Shown: positions 1 through 7,695, counted from the stretch's first letter. The stretch: DNA of 44,740 nucleotides from a virus (IMGVR_UViG_3300020165_000037:1-44740), one strand, 5' to 3'. The notes: generated by a model from the letters alone, not told the origin. Numbers and translations: made by a program.

Positions 1-99
1 ATTAATTCTAAAAATATTGGAGTTGAAAAGCTTAATCCAGGTAATGGTAGAGTAGGAGCACAAATGAGAGTTTCACCAAGTTTATTGTTTAAAAAATAA
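1..99 (+). CDS. 3' end of an unidentified gene (partial)
   Basis: Frame 1 is open from the first base and stops with TAA at 97-99, giving the last 32 residues of a protein that ends in VSPSLLFKK. The composition (Gly, Asn, Lys) fits the neighbouring phage genes, but the fragment is too short to assign to a family. It is followed directly by a hairpin/promoter element, so it is the last gene of its transcription unit. Confidence 0.55.
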   Translation: MNSKNIGVEKLNPGNGRVGAQMRVSPSLLFKK

Positions 100-114
100 T
101 TGAAGGTAATGCAC

Positions 115-151
115 GGGAAGCTTGGCTCCCCAGGCTACCTTTCGTATATTT
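115..151 (+). promoter_or_regulatory. Composite hairpin-promoter element, copy A
   Basis: A hairpin (stem 115-121 with 125-131, one mismatch) carries TTG at 122-124 in its three-base loop. Exactly 20 bases further lies TATATT (145-150), preceded by TTTCG. Nearly the same arrangement occurs at 44507-44542, and the TTG/TATATT part recurs at 44191-44219, so the element is recurrent. The TTG and TATATTTA parts resemble the Bacteroidota -33 TTG and -7 TAnnTTTG boxes. I read it as a promoter for the gene at 187, with the hairpin possibly terminating the gene upstream. Promoter function is inferred. Confidence 0.6.
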
Positions 152-154
152 AGG

Positions 155-162
155 TATAAATA
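155..162 (+). promoter_or_regulatory. TATAAATA octamer, possible T4-type late promoter
   Basis: The sequence TATAAATA, identical to the T4 late promoter core, lies 4 bases after the TATATT of the composite element and 24 bases before the start at 187. In such an A+T-rich sequence a chance match is quite possible. Confidence 0.25.
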
Positions 163-186
163 AATAATTAATTAAATAAAGGTCAT

Positions 187-996
187 ATGTTAAATTTAGA
201 AAGTAGTAAGTTTTTAAGCAAGAAAGAGTTAAGTGAAATCGCTCCAAGTATCTTCACAATGAAACCTTCAAATGAAGTTTCAGAAAAATACACCCATATT
301 CCAACTGAGAGAGTTATTGATGATATGGAATTAATGGGTTGGAAGCCAGTTGATGCTAAAGAAGTTAAAGCAAGAACTGAAGATACAAGAGGTGTTCAAA
401 AGCATTTAGTTGTATTTAGAAATGATGATGTTGTTATTAATGGTGAAGATGGAGATACAGTTTTTCCTCAAATATTAATTACTAATTCTCATGATGGTAA
501 GAATGCTTTCCAATTTACAGCAGGATTATTTAGAATGATCTGTGAGAATGGTTTAGTTATAGCTACAGATGAATTTGCAGATTTAAAAATGCGTCATATG
601 GGTTATACATTTGAAGATTTGCAAGTACTAATTAGAGGTATGGTTGAAAAATTACCTTTAACAGTAGAAGCAATGAATAAGATGAAAGAAGTTGAATTGC
701 AAGAAGAGCAAATGTTCAATCTTGCTAAATCATTTCTAGATATTAGAGTAGAAGGTACTAACAATACTTACGATAAGCAAGCAATTGAAGACGTTTTAAA
801 TGTTCAACGTAAAAAAGATGAAGGTAATATGCTTTGGGAAGTATTTAATAGGGTACAGGAGAATATTATTGAGGGTAATTTTGAGTATAAAACCCAAGGT
901 GGAAAAGTTCGTCAAGCTCGAATTATTAAGAATTTTAAACAAGATCAGGACGTAAATAAAAAAATGTTTAGTAAAGCATTAGAATTAATAGCATAA
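187..996 (+). CDS. DUF932-like phage/plasmid protein
   Basis: This 269-residue protein has the signature of the DUF932 (phage/plasmid-related TIGR03299-like) family: a central segment around residues 110-130 with FQFTAGLFRMICENGLVIA, then a helical C-terminal half. DUF932 proteins are common on phages and plasmids and have no settled biochemical function. The ATG at 187 is the first in frame after the composite promoter at 115-151 and follows an AAAGGTCAT leader. The stop overlaps the next start by one base (TAATG), so the two genes are probably translationally coupled. Family placement is from remembered motif similarity. Confidence 0.7.
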   Translation: MLNLESSKFLSKKELSEIAPSIFTMKPSNEVSEKYTHIPTERVIDDMELMGWKPVDAKEVKARTEDTRGVQKHLVVFRNDDVVINGEDGDTVFPQILITNSHDGKNAFQFTAGLFRMICENGLVIATDEFADLKMRHMGYTFEDLQVLIRGMVEKLPLTVEAMNKMKEVELQEEQMFNLAKSFLDIRVEGTNNTYDKQAIEDVLNVQRKKDEGNMLWEVFNRVQENIIEGNFEYKTQGGKVRQARIIKNFKQDQDVNKKMFSKALELIA

Positions 997-1469
997 TGAA
1001 AAGGATAACAAAGGAAGTAGCGAAGGGGTTTATCCCCCTTCGTGAAAATTATGGAAATACTGATTTAGAATACGCTAAATATTTCACATTAACCCCCAGT
1101 GATAGGGGAGATGGATGGGAAGATATAACGTATTATACGGATAAAAAGTATGGGCTTTATGCTGATCAAGGTAAAGGTGATCAATGGGTTTATATATTAT
1201 CAAATCCCTCATTACCTAAAGAATACTTAAAAATAGGGTATACTAAATTGGAACCTGAAGTAAGGGCAGCTCAAATATCATCTGCTACTGGTGTTCCTAC
1301 ACCTTATAAAGTAGAATGGGCTTATAAATGTTTTAATGGGGAATTAGTAGAGAGAATGACTCATAATAAATTAAAAACTTTTAGAGTTAATAATAGGAAA
1401 GAATTTTTCCATATTAGTTTGGAAGAAGCAAAAGATAATATTATATTAATAGGTAATAAATTTAAATAA
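996..1469 (+). CDS. T5orf172 / GIY-YIG-type nuclease-like protein
   Basis: The 157-residue product has a GIY-YIG-like core. Residues 65-67 (VYI) stand for GIY, residues 79-81 (KIG) for YIG, and R90 lies in PEVRAAQISSATGVPTPY, the region typical of the T5orf172/MUG113 branch. The C-terminal ERMTHNKLK and REFFHISLEEA segments also fit that branch. It is probably a small DNA endonuclease, either a freestanding mobile nuclease or one used in phage DNA metabolism; substrate unknown. The start overlaps the upstream stop by one base. A strong hairpin lies inside the first codons (1021-1042). Two bases separate it from the next ORF. Confidence 0.7.
   Translation: MKRITKEVAKGFIPLRENYGNTDLEYAKYFTLTPSDRGDGWEDITYYTDKKYGLYADQGKGDQWVYILSNPSLPKEYLKIGYTKLEPEVRAAQISSATGVPTPYKVEWAYKCFNGELVERMTHNKLKTFRVNNRKEFFHISLEEAKDNIILIGNKFK
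1021..1042 (+). other. Perfect 8-bp hairpin within the 5' end of a nuclease gene
   Basis: The stem is CGAAGGGG (1021-1028) with CCCCTTCG (1035-1042) and a 6-base loop, 25 bases after the ATG at 996. GC-rich perfect stems are rare in this A+T-rich window. It could limit translation or pause RNA polymerase early in the gene; this role is inferred. Confidence 0.5.
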
Positions 1470-1470
1470 A

Positions 1471-1680
1471 ATGAAAGAATTAAAATTAACACCACAACAA
1501 ATTAAAGATAACCAAAAATCAGAATTAATTGCTGATTTAGTAGCAACCTCAACAGTAATAGATGAGGTATGGAGGTACCACCCCGAAAATCCTAATAAAA
1601 TGGATGTGGTTAAAGAATACAATATATTAAAGAAAATACAAAAAGATATTGAATTAGAATTAGAAGGATTAGAAGATTAA
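1471..1680 (+). CDS. Small helical protein of unknown function
   Basis: This 69-residue, charged, probably all-helical protein has no signal peptide or membrane segment. Its C-terminus is rich in Glu/Leu (IELELEGLED). It begins one base after the GIY-YIG gene and ends directly before a late-promoter-like motif at 1681, so it closes the first transcription unit. I do not recognise its family. Confidence 0.55.
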   Translation: MKELKLTPQQIKDNQKSELIADLVATSTVIDEVWRYHPENPNKMDVVKEYNILKKIQKDIELELEGLED

Positions 1681-1691
1681 ATATTTATAAT
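1681..1691 (+). promoter_or_regulatory. Late-promoter-like motif ATATTTATAAT
   Basis: This is one of six exact copies of ATATTTATAAY found in intergenic positions of the window. It starts right after the stop at 1680 and lies only 6 bases before the ATG at 1698. If its TATAAT part acts as a -10 box, the transcript would be almost leaderless. Probable promoter for the encoded gp55-like sigma factor (inferred). Confidence 0.55.
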
Positions 1692-1697
1692 AAAAAT

Positions 1698-1871
1698 ATG
1701 AAAGACTTTAATTCTAAAACTGTTGAAAAATATGGATTTAAAGCTCATCGTAAAGGTTTTTTTAAAGAATGGCAAGTTCTAACTTCATCTATTAGTGAAA
1801 ATCAAGATTTAAGTTTTGATGAAGCCTCAAAAGAAGCATATAAACATTTAAAATTACAAGGGAGTGAATAA
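1698..1871 (+). CDS. 57-aa phage protein of unknown function
   Basis: A short reading frame starts at ATG 1698 directly behind the late-promoter-like motif and stops at 1869-1871, giving 57 residues beginning MKDFNSKTVEKYGFKAHRKG. The Gly-Phe-Lys-Ala-His and Glu-Trp-Gln segments followed by a helix (FDEASKEAYKHLKL) look like a real compact domain. It fills an otherwise empty gap, and its stop region overlaps the next gene's GTG start, which supports coupling. Family unknown. Confidence 0.6.
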   Translation: MKDFNSKTVEKYGFKAHRKGFFKEWQVLTSSISENQDLSFDEASKEAYKHLKLQGSE

Positions 1872-2298
1872 AAATAGGATTTTTGATTTATTTAATGACT
1901 CTCCAGAGGCTAAAGAACAGGTAGAAAACCAAAAAAATTCTTTAAAGGCTTTTAAGAATAGCTCTTACCATAAATTAGGTATGTTTACTAAATTAATAGT
2001 AAACCATTTTGTATTTCATACTAAACTAGAAAAATTTTTAAAAAAAGAAGAACCTGCTTATAATGTAGAGTCTACTAGAGAGGCGTCTGAATATGTAGTA
2101 TTTAATAGAGCTTTTTATTACCTTAATCAAATAAATCCATTAGATAGAGATGTTACATTTACTGTTTTAGATTTTGATAATAAAATATTATCTGAAGCTC
2201 TAGAAAGTGCTCTTTTATATTTTGAAGAGGTAGAAGAATATGAAAAATGTGCACATATACATAAATTTCAAAAAATCTTAAAAGAAAGTAAAAGATAA
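1864..2298 (+). CDS. Conserved-looking helical protein of unknown function
   Basis: The 144-residue product is mostly helical and ends in a Glu-rich helix pair (EEVEEYEKCAHIHKF) of the kind seen in small phage regulatory or scaffold proteins. The start is GTG at 1864, inside the end of the 57-aa gene (8-base overlap). No ATG lies nearby in frame, so translation is probably coupled. It is followed by an AGGCTCCCC-type promoter region at 2300. I cannot name a function. Confidence 0.55.
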   Translation: MNKNRIFDLFNDSPEAKEQVENQKNSLKAFKNSSYHKLGMFTKLIVNHFVFHTKLEKFLKKEEPAYNVESTREASEYVVFNRAFYYLNQINPLDRDVTFTVLDFDNKILSEALESALLYFEEVEEYEKCAHIHKFQKILKESKR

Positions 2299-2299
2299 C

Positions 2300-2329
2300 T
2301 AGGCTCCCCAAAATTCCTCTCGTACATTG
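2300..2329 (+). promoter_or_regulatory. Composite-type promoter, copy C (no hairpin)
   Basis: CTCG-TACATT (2319-2328) matches the TTTCG-TAYATT core of the other copies. The triplet 20 bases upstream is TAG (2300-2302) in place of TTG, followed by GGCTCCCC as in copy A. No matching upstream stem arm is present. It lies at the head of the 129-base gap before the gene at 2428, which otherwise holds A+T-rich sequence and a TATAAT box at 2413. Confidence 0.45.
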
Positions 2330-2412
2330 TTATTACAGGTTTAGGAAATAAGGAATAAAAAGGGAATGGAAATAAAGGTAATAAAAGGTATAAGGTATAC
2401 CCCGTATCCACG

Positions 2413-2418
2413 TATAAT
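2413..2418 (+). promoter_or_regulatory. Possible late -10 box (CGTATAATAAATA context)
   Basis: TATAAT with the context ACGTATAATAAATA lies 9 bases before the ATG at 2428. The same context recurs at 26942-26955, and a related one lies at 43800. It could be a second form of the late promoter. Chance occurrence is hard to exclude at this base composition. Confidence 0.3.
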
Positions 2419-2427
2419 AAATAAGTC

Positions 2428-2628
2428 ATGAGAAATAGAAATTTAGCATTTAAAAAATTAGAAACATTAGAAGCAACTCTAACCACACTTCTTCAAATTG
2501 TAAATCGTCAGTCACCAATTGAAACCTATAAGGTTAATATTGGTAAAGCACAAGGTTTAGTAGAGGATTTAAAAGATATGGTTGAAAGAGAACCAATGTC
2601 ACCATCAGAATTAAATAAATTAAAATAA
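2428..2628 (+). CDS. Small helical protein of unknown function
   Basis: This 66-residue protein is predicted to be two helices (residues about 8-27 and 34-54), without cysteines or a membrane segment. It is the first gene after the promoter region at 2300-2420 and lies 14 bases before the HD-domain gene. The base composition and start context match the neighbours. No family recognised. Confidence 0.55.
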   Translation: MRNRNLAFKKLETLEATLTTLLQIVNRQSPIETYKVNIGKAQGLVEDLKDMVEREPMSPSELNKLK

Positions 2629-2642
2629 ATAAAATTAAGGTT

Positions 2643-3416
2643 ATGAAATTATCAGCAGAACAAATTCAAGCAAATTGGATCGAATTTAATACTAATATTG
2701 AAACATATATTACTGGGGATCGTAAACAAAAATTACTTGATTTCTACCAAAAGTATGAAGACCGTATTATCCTAATGCCAGCATCACATAAGAAAGAATA
2801 CCATTCAGCATTCCCAGGTGGGTATGTTGATCATGTTAACCGAGTGGTTAAAGCAGCATTATCAATGTCTGCTGTATGGGAAGGTTTTGGTTGTGATATG
2901 ACTACATTTACACAAGAAGAATTAGTATTTTCAGCAATTAACCATGATTTAGGTAAAATGGGAGATGAAGAACATGAATCCTATATCCCTCAGACTGATC
3001 AATGGAGAAGAGATAAATTAGGTGAAGAGTATATGCATAATAAGAAAATTGCATTTTCTGCTGTACCAGATAGAGGGTTATTTTTACTACAATCACATGA
3101 CATCAAATATACATTTAATGAAATGTTAGCTATCCAGACACATGATGGTTTATATGATTCTGCCAATGAAAAATACTTAAAATCCTTTATGCCAGAAACA
3201 AAACCTCGCACATCTTTACCATTTATTTTGCATCAAGCTGACATGATGGCGGCACGTATTGAATTTGAAATTGAATGGTTACCAAAGTTTTCTCAAAATA
3301 GCGTGGATACGCCAAAAAAGAATTATACATTAAACAGCAACATAAAATCATCCAAAACTAAAGCATTAAATACGCTATCAAGCCCAGGATTAAAAAATAT
3401 GTTGGATAATTTATGA
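2643..3416 (+). CDS. HD-domain metal-dependent phosphohydrolase
   Basis: The 257-residue protein shows the HD superfamily pattern: H64 in YVDHVNRV, the H101-D102 pair in SAINHDLGKM, a later histidine in AIQTHDGLY and an aspartate in LHQADMMAARIE. HD proteins hydrolyse phosphomono- or phosphodiesters, for example nucleotides, cyclic nucleotides or RNA ends. The substrate here is unknown; a nucleotide-pool or RNA 3'-end role would suit a phage. The C-terminal 50 residues are Ser/Asn/Lys rich and probably flexible. The start follows an AAGGTT leader shared with three other genes. The next gene overlaps it by 4 bases (ATGA). Confidence 0.8.
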   Translation: MKLSAEQIQANWIEFNTNIETYITGDRKQKLLDFYQKYEDRIILMPASHKKEYHSAFPGGYVDHVNRVVKAALSMSAVWEGFGCDMTTFTQEELVFSAINHDLGKMGDEEHESYIPQTDQWRRDKLGEEYMHNKKIAFSAVPDRGLFLLQSHDIKYTFNEMLAIQTHDGLYDSANEKYLKSFMPETKPRTSLPFILHQADMMAARIEFEIEWLPKFSQNSVDTPKKNYTLNSNIKSSKTKALNTLSSPGLKNMLDNL

Positions 3417-3688
3417 TATTAGCAGTAACAATAGGAATTTTAAGTTTATTAGTCGTTATCTTAGGATATACGACTTTTAATCTTTTAAGGAAAAATGAAA
3501 AAGCAGAAGATATTATTGTTTCCCAAGATATTTTTATTGAAAATATATCATCTCAAATAGAAAAAGCTTCTCAGCGTTTAAGTCAAATAGACATAAAAGG
3601 ATCTTTTAAAAGTGATGACGAAATAGGTTGGTTTTTTGAAGAAATTAAAATTTTACAGAACAACCTTTCGGCATTTAAATCTAAGTAA
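3413..3688 (+). CDS. One-TM protein with coiled coil, unknown function
   Basis: Residues 2-25 form a clear hydrophobic membrane helix (ILAVTIGILSLLVVILGYTT), followed by a charged coiled-coil segment. A compact C-terminal motif around residues 66-85 (KSDDEIGWFFEEIKIL) contains aromatic residues in an acidic setting. The topology is probably N-terminus anchored with a cytoplasmic tail. It is sandwiched between the HD gene and the sigma factor with overlaps on both sides (4 bases and 1 base), so it is coexpressed with the late sigma. It could be a lysis accessory or a membrane tether; I cannot decide. Confidence 0.6.
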   Translation: MILAVTIGILSLLVVILGYTTFNLLRKNEKAEDIIVSQDIFIENISSQIEKASQRLSQIDIKGSFKSDDEIGWFFEEIKILQNNLSAFKSK

Positions 3689-4395
3689 TGGCTCCAAAAA
3701 AGAGAAGACCTAAGAGTAAAAACTACTTTACTCAGGAAACAGAAGACTATATTGTTAAATATAACAATCAACCTGACTCAGAAATTAGAAGTAAGATATA
3801 TGAAACTCATATTCATTACCCTTTTTTCAAACTCACTCAGAATATAATTCATACTTTTAAATTTTATCATACTGAAGTAACTGATTTAGAACATTTACAA
3901 CATGAGATAATTACATTTTTATTATCTAAAATGCATTTATTTGATCCAACTAGAGGGGCCAAAGCATATTCTTATTTCGGTACTATAGTTAAACGTTGGT
4001 TAATATTATATAATACTAAAAATTATAAAAAGAAAATTAATAATGTAGGAGTTGAAGAATTATCTAAAGAAGGATCATCTCATATTTACAGTATGGGTGA
4101 TGACAGAATTAAAAGTGATTTAGATAAATATGTAGATATATATGTAAGTTATGTATCCGAAAATATATTTAGTCTATTCCCTAAAAAGAATGATGCACAG
4201 ATAGCAGATGCCATTTTAGAATTGTTTAGAAAACGAGAAACATTAGAAGTATTTAATAAAAAGGCACTTTACATTTACATAAGAGAAATGGTTGATGTAA
4301 AAACACCAAAGATAACTAAAATTGCTGATAAACTACATGATATATTTAAACAGCAATATTTATTTTATTTAGAAAATGGTTATACTAGATTCTAA
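3688..4395 (+). CDS. T4 gp55-like late-transcription sigma factor
   Basis: The 235-residue protein has a sigma-70 region 2-like core at about residues 70-115, including FDPTRGAKAYSYFGTIVKRW, which matches the conserved 'FxPxxGxxAxxYF' helix of gp55-type phage sigma factors. T4 gp55 is 185 aa, so this one is slightly longer. It would redirect host RNA polymerase to late promoters. The six ATATTTATAAY boxes before structural genes in this window are the likely targets (inference). The N-terminus is basic (PKKRRPKSK). Translation is coupled to the upstream gene (TAATG). A late-type box follows at 4411. Confidence 0.75.
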   Translation: MAPKKRRPKSKNYFTQETEDYIVKYNNQPDSEIRSKIYETHIHYPFFKLTQNIIHTFKFYHTEVTDLEHLQHEIITFLLSKMHLFDPTRGAKAYSYFGTIVKRWLILYNTKNYKKKINNVGVEELSKEGSSHIYSMGDDRIKSDLDKYVDIYVSYVSENIFSLFPKKNDAQIADAILELFRKRETLEVFNKKALYIYIREMVDVKTPKITKIADKLHDIFKQQYLFYLENGYTRF

Positions 4396-4410
4396 CCTCC
4401 TTTTATCTTA

Positions 4411-4421
4411 ATATTTATAAC
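4411..4421 (+). promoter_or_regulatory. Late-promoter-like motif ATATTTATAAC
   Basis: An exact copy of the 11-mer lies 9 bases before the ATG at 4431 and opens the baseplate operon. The preceding CCTCCTTTTATCTT stretch has no evident stem-loop. Confidence 0.6.
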
Positions 4422-4430
4422 CAAAATATT

Positions 4431-4787
4431 ATGGGATCATTAGATAGTGTTGTATTCGGGAAGAAGAAATTCTCTAATATCTTAGAAGAGATATACAACA
4501 ATCAAAAGAAAAAAGAAAAACAAATATCAGGTTTAATATCTGAATTAAAACCTTTAATAAACGATATTGGTGATGCAACTTTAATTGTACCTCTTATAAA
4601 AGAATATATGGATATTGGCGTTCGTAACGATGAACAATTAATTAAAATGGCTACTATAGTACAGCGTGCGCTTAATAATAGTTCTAGTGAAGATACCATG
4701 GGTATAACGGAAGAAGAAAAAGCAGAATTAATGAAAGAGTTAGATAAACTCAACGAAAACTTCGAGGAAACAAAAGATGGCAACTAA
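4431..4787 (+). CDS. Conserved phage protein at the head of the baseplate operon
   Basis: This 118-residue, soluble, helical protein begins MGSLDSVVFGKKKFSNILEE. The central part has alternating helices (LISELKPLINDIGDATLIVP) and the C-terminus is Glu/Lys rich. I have the impression of similar short proteins next to gp5-like genes in other marine-type T4-like phages, but I cannot name a function. It directly follows a late-type promoter box and overlaps the hub gene by 11 bases, which suggests a virion assembly role. Confidence 0.6.
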   Translation: MGSLDSVVFGKKKFSNILEEIYNNQKKKEKQISGLISELKPLINDIGDATLIVPLIKEYMDIGVRNDEQLIKMATIVQRALNNSSSEDTMGITEEEKAELMKELDKLNENFEETKDGN

Positions 4788-6036
4788 TTATGGTTTTACT
4801 GGTTTAAATAACAGCATATCTAAAGGTAATGATAATAATGCTATATCGACTTTATTAAGTGAAGTTGATGGAAAAGTTATAAGTGGTAGAGTAACAAATA
4901 TTATTATAAGTGATACTAGCCCTAATTTTCAACTATATGGACAGTGGGCGGGTATAGGAACTGTTGAATTTGAAAATGTAAATGAACCCAATTCGAGTGG
5001 AACAGTAAGTTTTGCAACCCCTTTATTTCCCCATTTAACAAACTACCCAGTAGTAAATGAAATATTATTAATATTCTCACTACCAGATAATACTCAAAGT
5101 GGACGTTTAAATAAATCTACTAAATATTATTATATTTCTCCTACAAGTTGTTGGAATCACCCTCACCATAATGCTGTACCTACTCCTCTCTTAACAGAGG
5201 GAGAAATAGAACCAGAAAATGATACAGATTATATCCAAAACGAGATTGGAGTATCTAAGAATACACAAACAAAGGAATTTGAACTAAACTTAAATCCACC
5301 TACTGGTGGTACCTTTGTAGAAAAAGGTAATATTCATCCTTTATTACCCTTTATGGGTGATGTAATTATGGAGGGAAGATTTGGTAATTCAATTCGTTTA
5401 GGTAATACAGCAAAAAGTGATAGTACTTTTTATCAAAATAATTGGTCTAATTCAGGTGAAAATGGCAATCCTATTACAATTATAAGAAATGGCCAACCAT
5501 CAGATACATCACCTGAAGGATTTGAACCTATAATAGAAAATATAAATAAAGATTTATCTTCTATTTATTTAACATCAAATCAAGCTATACCCATAAAAAC
5601 TGAATTTTCTGATTTTCCATCATTAAATAATAACCCAACATCTTTAAGGGAATATAATTCAAATCAAATAATATTAAATTCAGGAAGATTAGTTTTAAAT
5701 TCATCTACTGATAGTATATTTTTAACTTCTAACCAAAATGTATCTATTAATGCAGTAAAAGATATAGGATTATTTTCTAGAAATAATAATATTATTCTTC
5801 AAGGTAAGGAAGTAAGATTAGGGGAAAAAGATGCTAGTGAGTCTATTATATTAGGAGATAAATTTATGGAGGGTTTTAATAATTTACTTTTTGCAATTTC
5901 TTTACTATGTGATTCATTAACAACAGAACCTTTTTTAGGTCCTACATCTGCAACAGCATCTAATTTAAAAATTCAAGCCGATAATATGAAAAGTCAGTTA
6001 TCTCAATATTTATCTAAATCCGTAAAAAGTATATAA
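4777..6036 (+). CDS. gp5-like baseplate hub / spike protein (OB-fold)
   Basis: The 419-residue product has an N-terminal OB-like beta barrel (from about residue 30, GKVISGRVTNIIISD), and residues 194-209 carry the gp5-type signature GDVIMEGRFGNSIRLG. This is followed by GENGNPITIIRNGQ, typical of phage hub proteins. Residues about 300-350 form short beta repeats (GRLVLNS, IFLTS, VSINA, IGLFS, IILQG), like a spike beta-helix. No lysozyme domain is visible, unlike T4 gp5 (575 aa), so cell-wall cutting must lie elsewhere. It would form the central puncturing spike of the contractile tail. The stop abuts the next ATG without a gap. Confidence 0.75.
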   Translation: MATNYGFTGLNNSISKGNDNNAISTLLSEVDGKVISGRVTNIIISDTSPNFQLYGQWAGIGTVEFENVNEPNSSGTVSFATPLFPHLTNYPVVNEILLIFSLPDNTQSGRLNKSTKYYYISPTSCWNHPHHNAVPTPLLTEGEIEPENDTDYIQNEIGVSKNTQTKEFELNLNPPTGGTFVEKGNIHPLLPFMGDVIMEGRFGNSIRLGNTAKSDSTFYQNNWSNSGENGNPITIIRNGQPSDTSPEGFEPIIENINKDLSSIYLTSNQAIPIKTEFSDFPSLNNNPTSLREYNSNQIILNSGRLVLNSSTDSIFLTSNQNVSINAVKDIGLFSRNNNIILQGKEVRLGEKDASESIILGDKFMEGFNNLLFAISLLCDSLTTEPFLGPTSATASNLKIQADNMKSQLSQYLSKSVKSI

Positions 6037-7695
6037 ATGGACTTATCTTTTCTCGAAGACTTAGGAAAACAACTTCTCCAAGAACCTAAATTTGCAAAAA
6101 TATTAGGTGATATTGGTGGTAAAGAATTTTCAAAAGTATTGTCTGGGTTAATGGGTGATTTAAAAAAAGCTAAGGACTTAGCAGATTCAACACCTAAAGG
6201 ATTAGGGGAAGAAGCTAAAGATGTTTCTAAAAAGGCAATAAATGAAGCTAAAAAAACAGTAAAAGCTAAAATTGCAGAAATTAAGCAAAAAATTAAAATT
6301 CTTAAACAAAAGAATATTCCTCGTTTTGAAACCTATACAGTTAGTGGAAGAATTTATGATTCCCAAACAGCAAAACCACTTAGGGGAGTAAAAATTAAAG
6401 CAGGAATAGACTCTGCACAAATACCAGGAAGTAATGTCGAAGTAAAAGCTGGGATAAAAACACCACCTGAACTTTCTGCCCTAAATACTGATATTAAATT
6501 AGCTACAGACTTTAGATTATATGCTCCTGTTAACCCCTTAATGGTTACAAAAAACCCTACAACAGATAAAGAAGGGTATTATAGTGTAAAGGTTAAAGTT
6601 TTAGTGGTAGGAGTTGAAGATGAAAGTAACACAAGTGAAAAAAGAGAATTAACTTCAATATTGGATTTAGGTTTATCTTTTACTAAAAGTGGTTATATAC
6701 CTGCTTCAACTGCTATAATAAATTTAGATAAATCAATTAAAAGAGACATTCGAACTAAAGGAATGTTTAATATTGATGTTGCGGCACAAAAAGCTAAAGA
6801 TGAAATTAATAATACTATATATGCTGTAGGTCAAAGACTTAGCAGTATAGGTTTAGAAATAGTAGAAAAAATATTAATAGCTAGAAAAAAAAGTGTACAA
6901 AATGTTGTTAATTTACTTACACAAAAATTAATTCCTGTAATAATTAGTATTTTATTATATTTTGCAATTACTAAACCTTCACAATTAAATGATGCAGTTT
7001 GTCCTTCCCCAGAAAAATTAAAAGAAGCTATTGAAAAAAGAAATAAAATTATAAGACAAATAAACCAAGTATATACTGCTATCATAGTAAATACAGGTTT
7101 AGCAGCATTATTTATAATAATTTCCCAAGCTCTACTTTCAGTACGTGGTAGCCTTGATGGTTTAGCTTTTCCAATGTCTATAGGTACACCACCAGCTAAA
7201 GATTTTGGTGGTTTAGCTAGCTCCATAACTTATAATGTTATTGCTGCTTTACAAAGAATAGATGATTTATTAGAGGATCTAGAAAAACAAAATAAAAAAC
7301 TTAATAAACAACTTTTAATATCAATGGGTTTTCTTATAGCAGGATTAATAATTTGTAGAATTTTACTTAAGGCTATAGATGAAGGAATTAGTAAATGTGC
7401 ACAAGATCAAATAGATAGTGGTGAAATTACTCTTGTAGAGTTAAGAGAAGAAATAAGAAACCTCGATTCTGAAAATGAAGAACAAGGTTTAAATATAGGT
7501 AAAGTAAATGGATTTGAAATCACAGTAATAGAAGGAAAAAATGTAGTTGGATCAATTACTCCAAGACAAGCAATAGCTAAAAACTCAGATGGAGTTATTC
7601 AACTTAGAGGAGAACAATCATTTAGCGCTACAGATCAAGTTCTAATTAATGAACTTGCATTCTACATTAAATCAAATAATTTAAAAGCATTCTAA
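6037..7695 (+). CDS. Large baseplate/tail protein with carboxypeptidase-regulatory-like domain and hydrophobic helices
   Basis: In this 552-residue protein residues 1-95 are Lys/Glu-rich helices. Residues 100-185 look like a CarbopepD-regulatory-like beta sandwich (YTVSGRIYDSQTAKPLRGVK and TTDKEGYYSVKV). Three hydrophobic segments follow at about 299-313, 345-369 and 426-447. Its place between the spike gene and gp25 suggests a tail component. The membrane-like helices in a virion protein recall tape-measure or pilot proteins that enter the host membrane, but it is shorter than most tape measures. Function is inferred from context only. Confidence 0.6.
   Translation: MDLSFLEDLGKQLLQEPKFAKILGDIGGKEFSKVLSGLMGDLKKAKDLADSTPKGLGEEAKDVSKKAINEAKKTVKAKIAEIKQKIKILKQKNIPRFETYTVSGRIYDSQTAKPLRGVKIKAGIDSAQIPGSNVEVKAGIKTPPELSALNTDIKLATDFRLYAPVNPLMVTKNPTTDKEGYYSVKVKVLVVGVEDESNTSEKRELTSILDLGLSFTKSGYIPASTAIINLDKSIKRDIRTKGMFNIDVAAQKAKDEINNTIYAVGQRLSSIGLEIVEKILIARKKSVQNVVNLLTQKLIPVIISILLYFAITKPSQLNDAVCPSPEKLKEAIEKRNKIIRQINQVYTAIIVNTGLAALFIIISQALLSVRGSLDGLAFPMSIGTPPAKDFGGLASSITYNVIAALQRIDDLLEDLEKQNKKLNKQLLISMGFLIAGLIICRILLKAIDEGISKCAQDQIDSGEITLVELREEIRNLDSENEEQGLNIGKVNGFEITVIEGKNVVGSITPRQAIAKNSDGVIQLRGEQSFSATDQVLINELAFYIKSNNLKAF

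Noticed and set aside
2268-2486. 72-residue - strand open frame across the 2299-2427 gap
   Set aside because: It overlaps two + strand genes and the promoter element; hydrophobic composition comes from A/T-rich sequence.
4777-6036. Lysozyme domain in the gp5-like hub protein
   Set aside because: No Glu/Asp/Thr lysozyme catalytic pattern is visible between the OB-fold and the beta repeats.
6831-7226. 131-residue - strand open frame
   Set aside because: Lies entirely within the 552-aa tail gene, no motifs, and no other gene is on the - strand.
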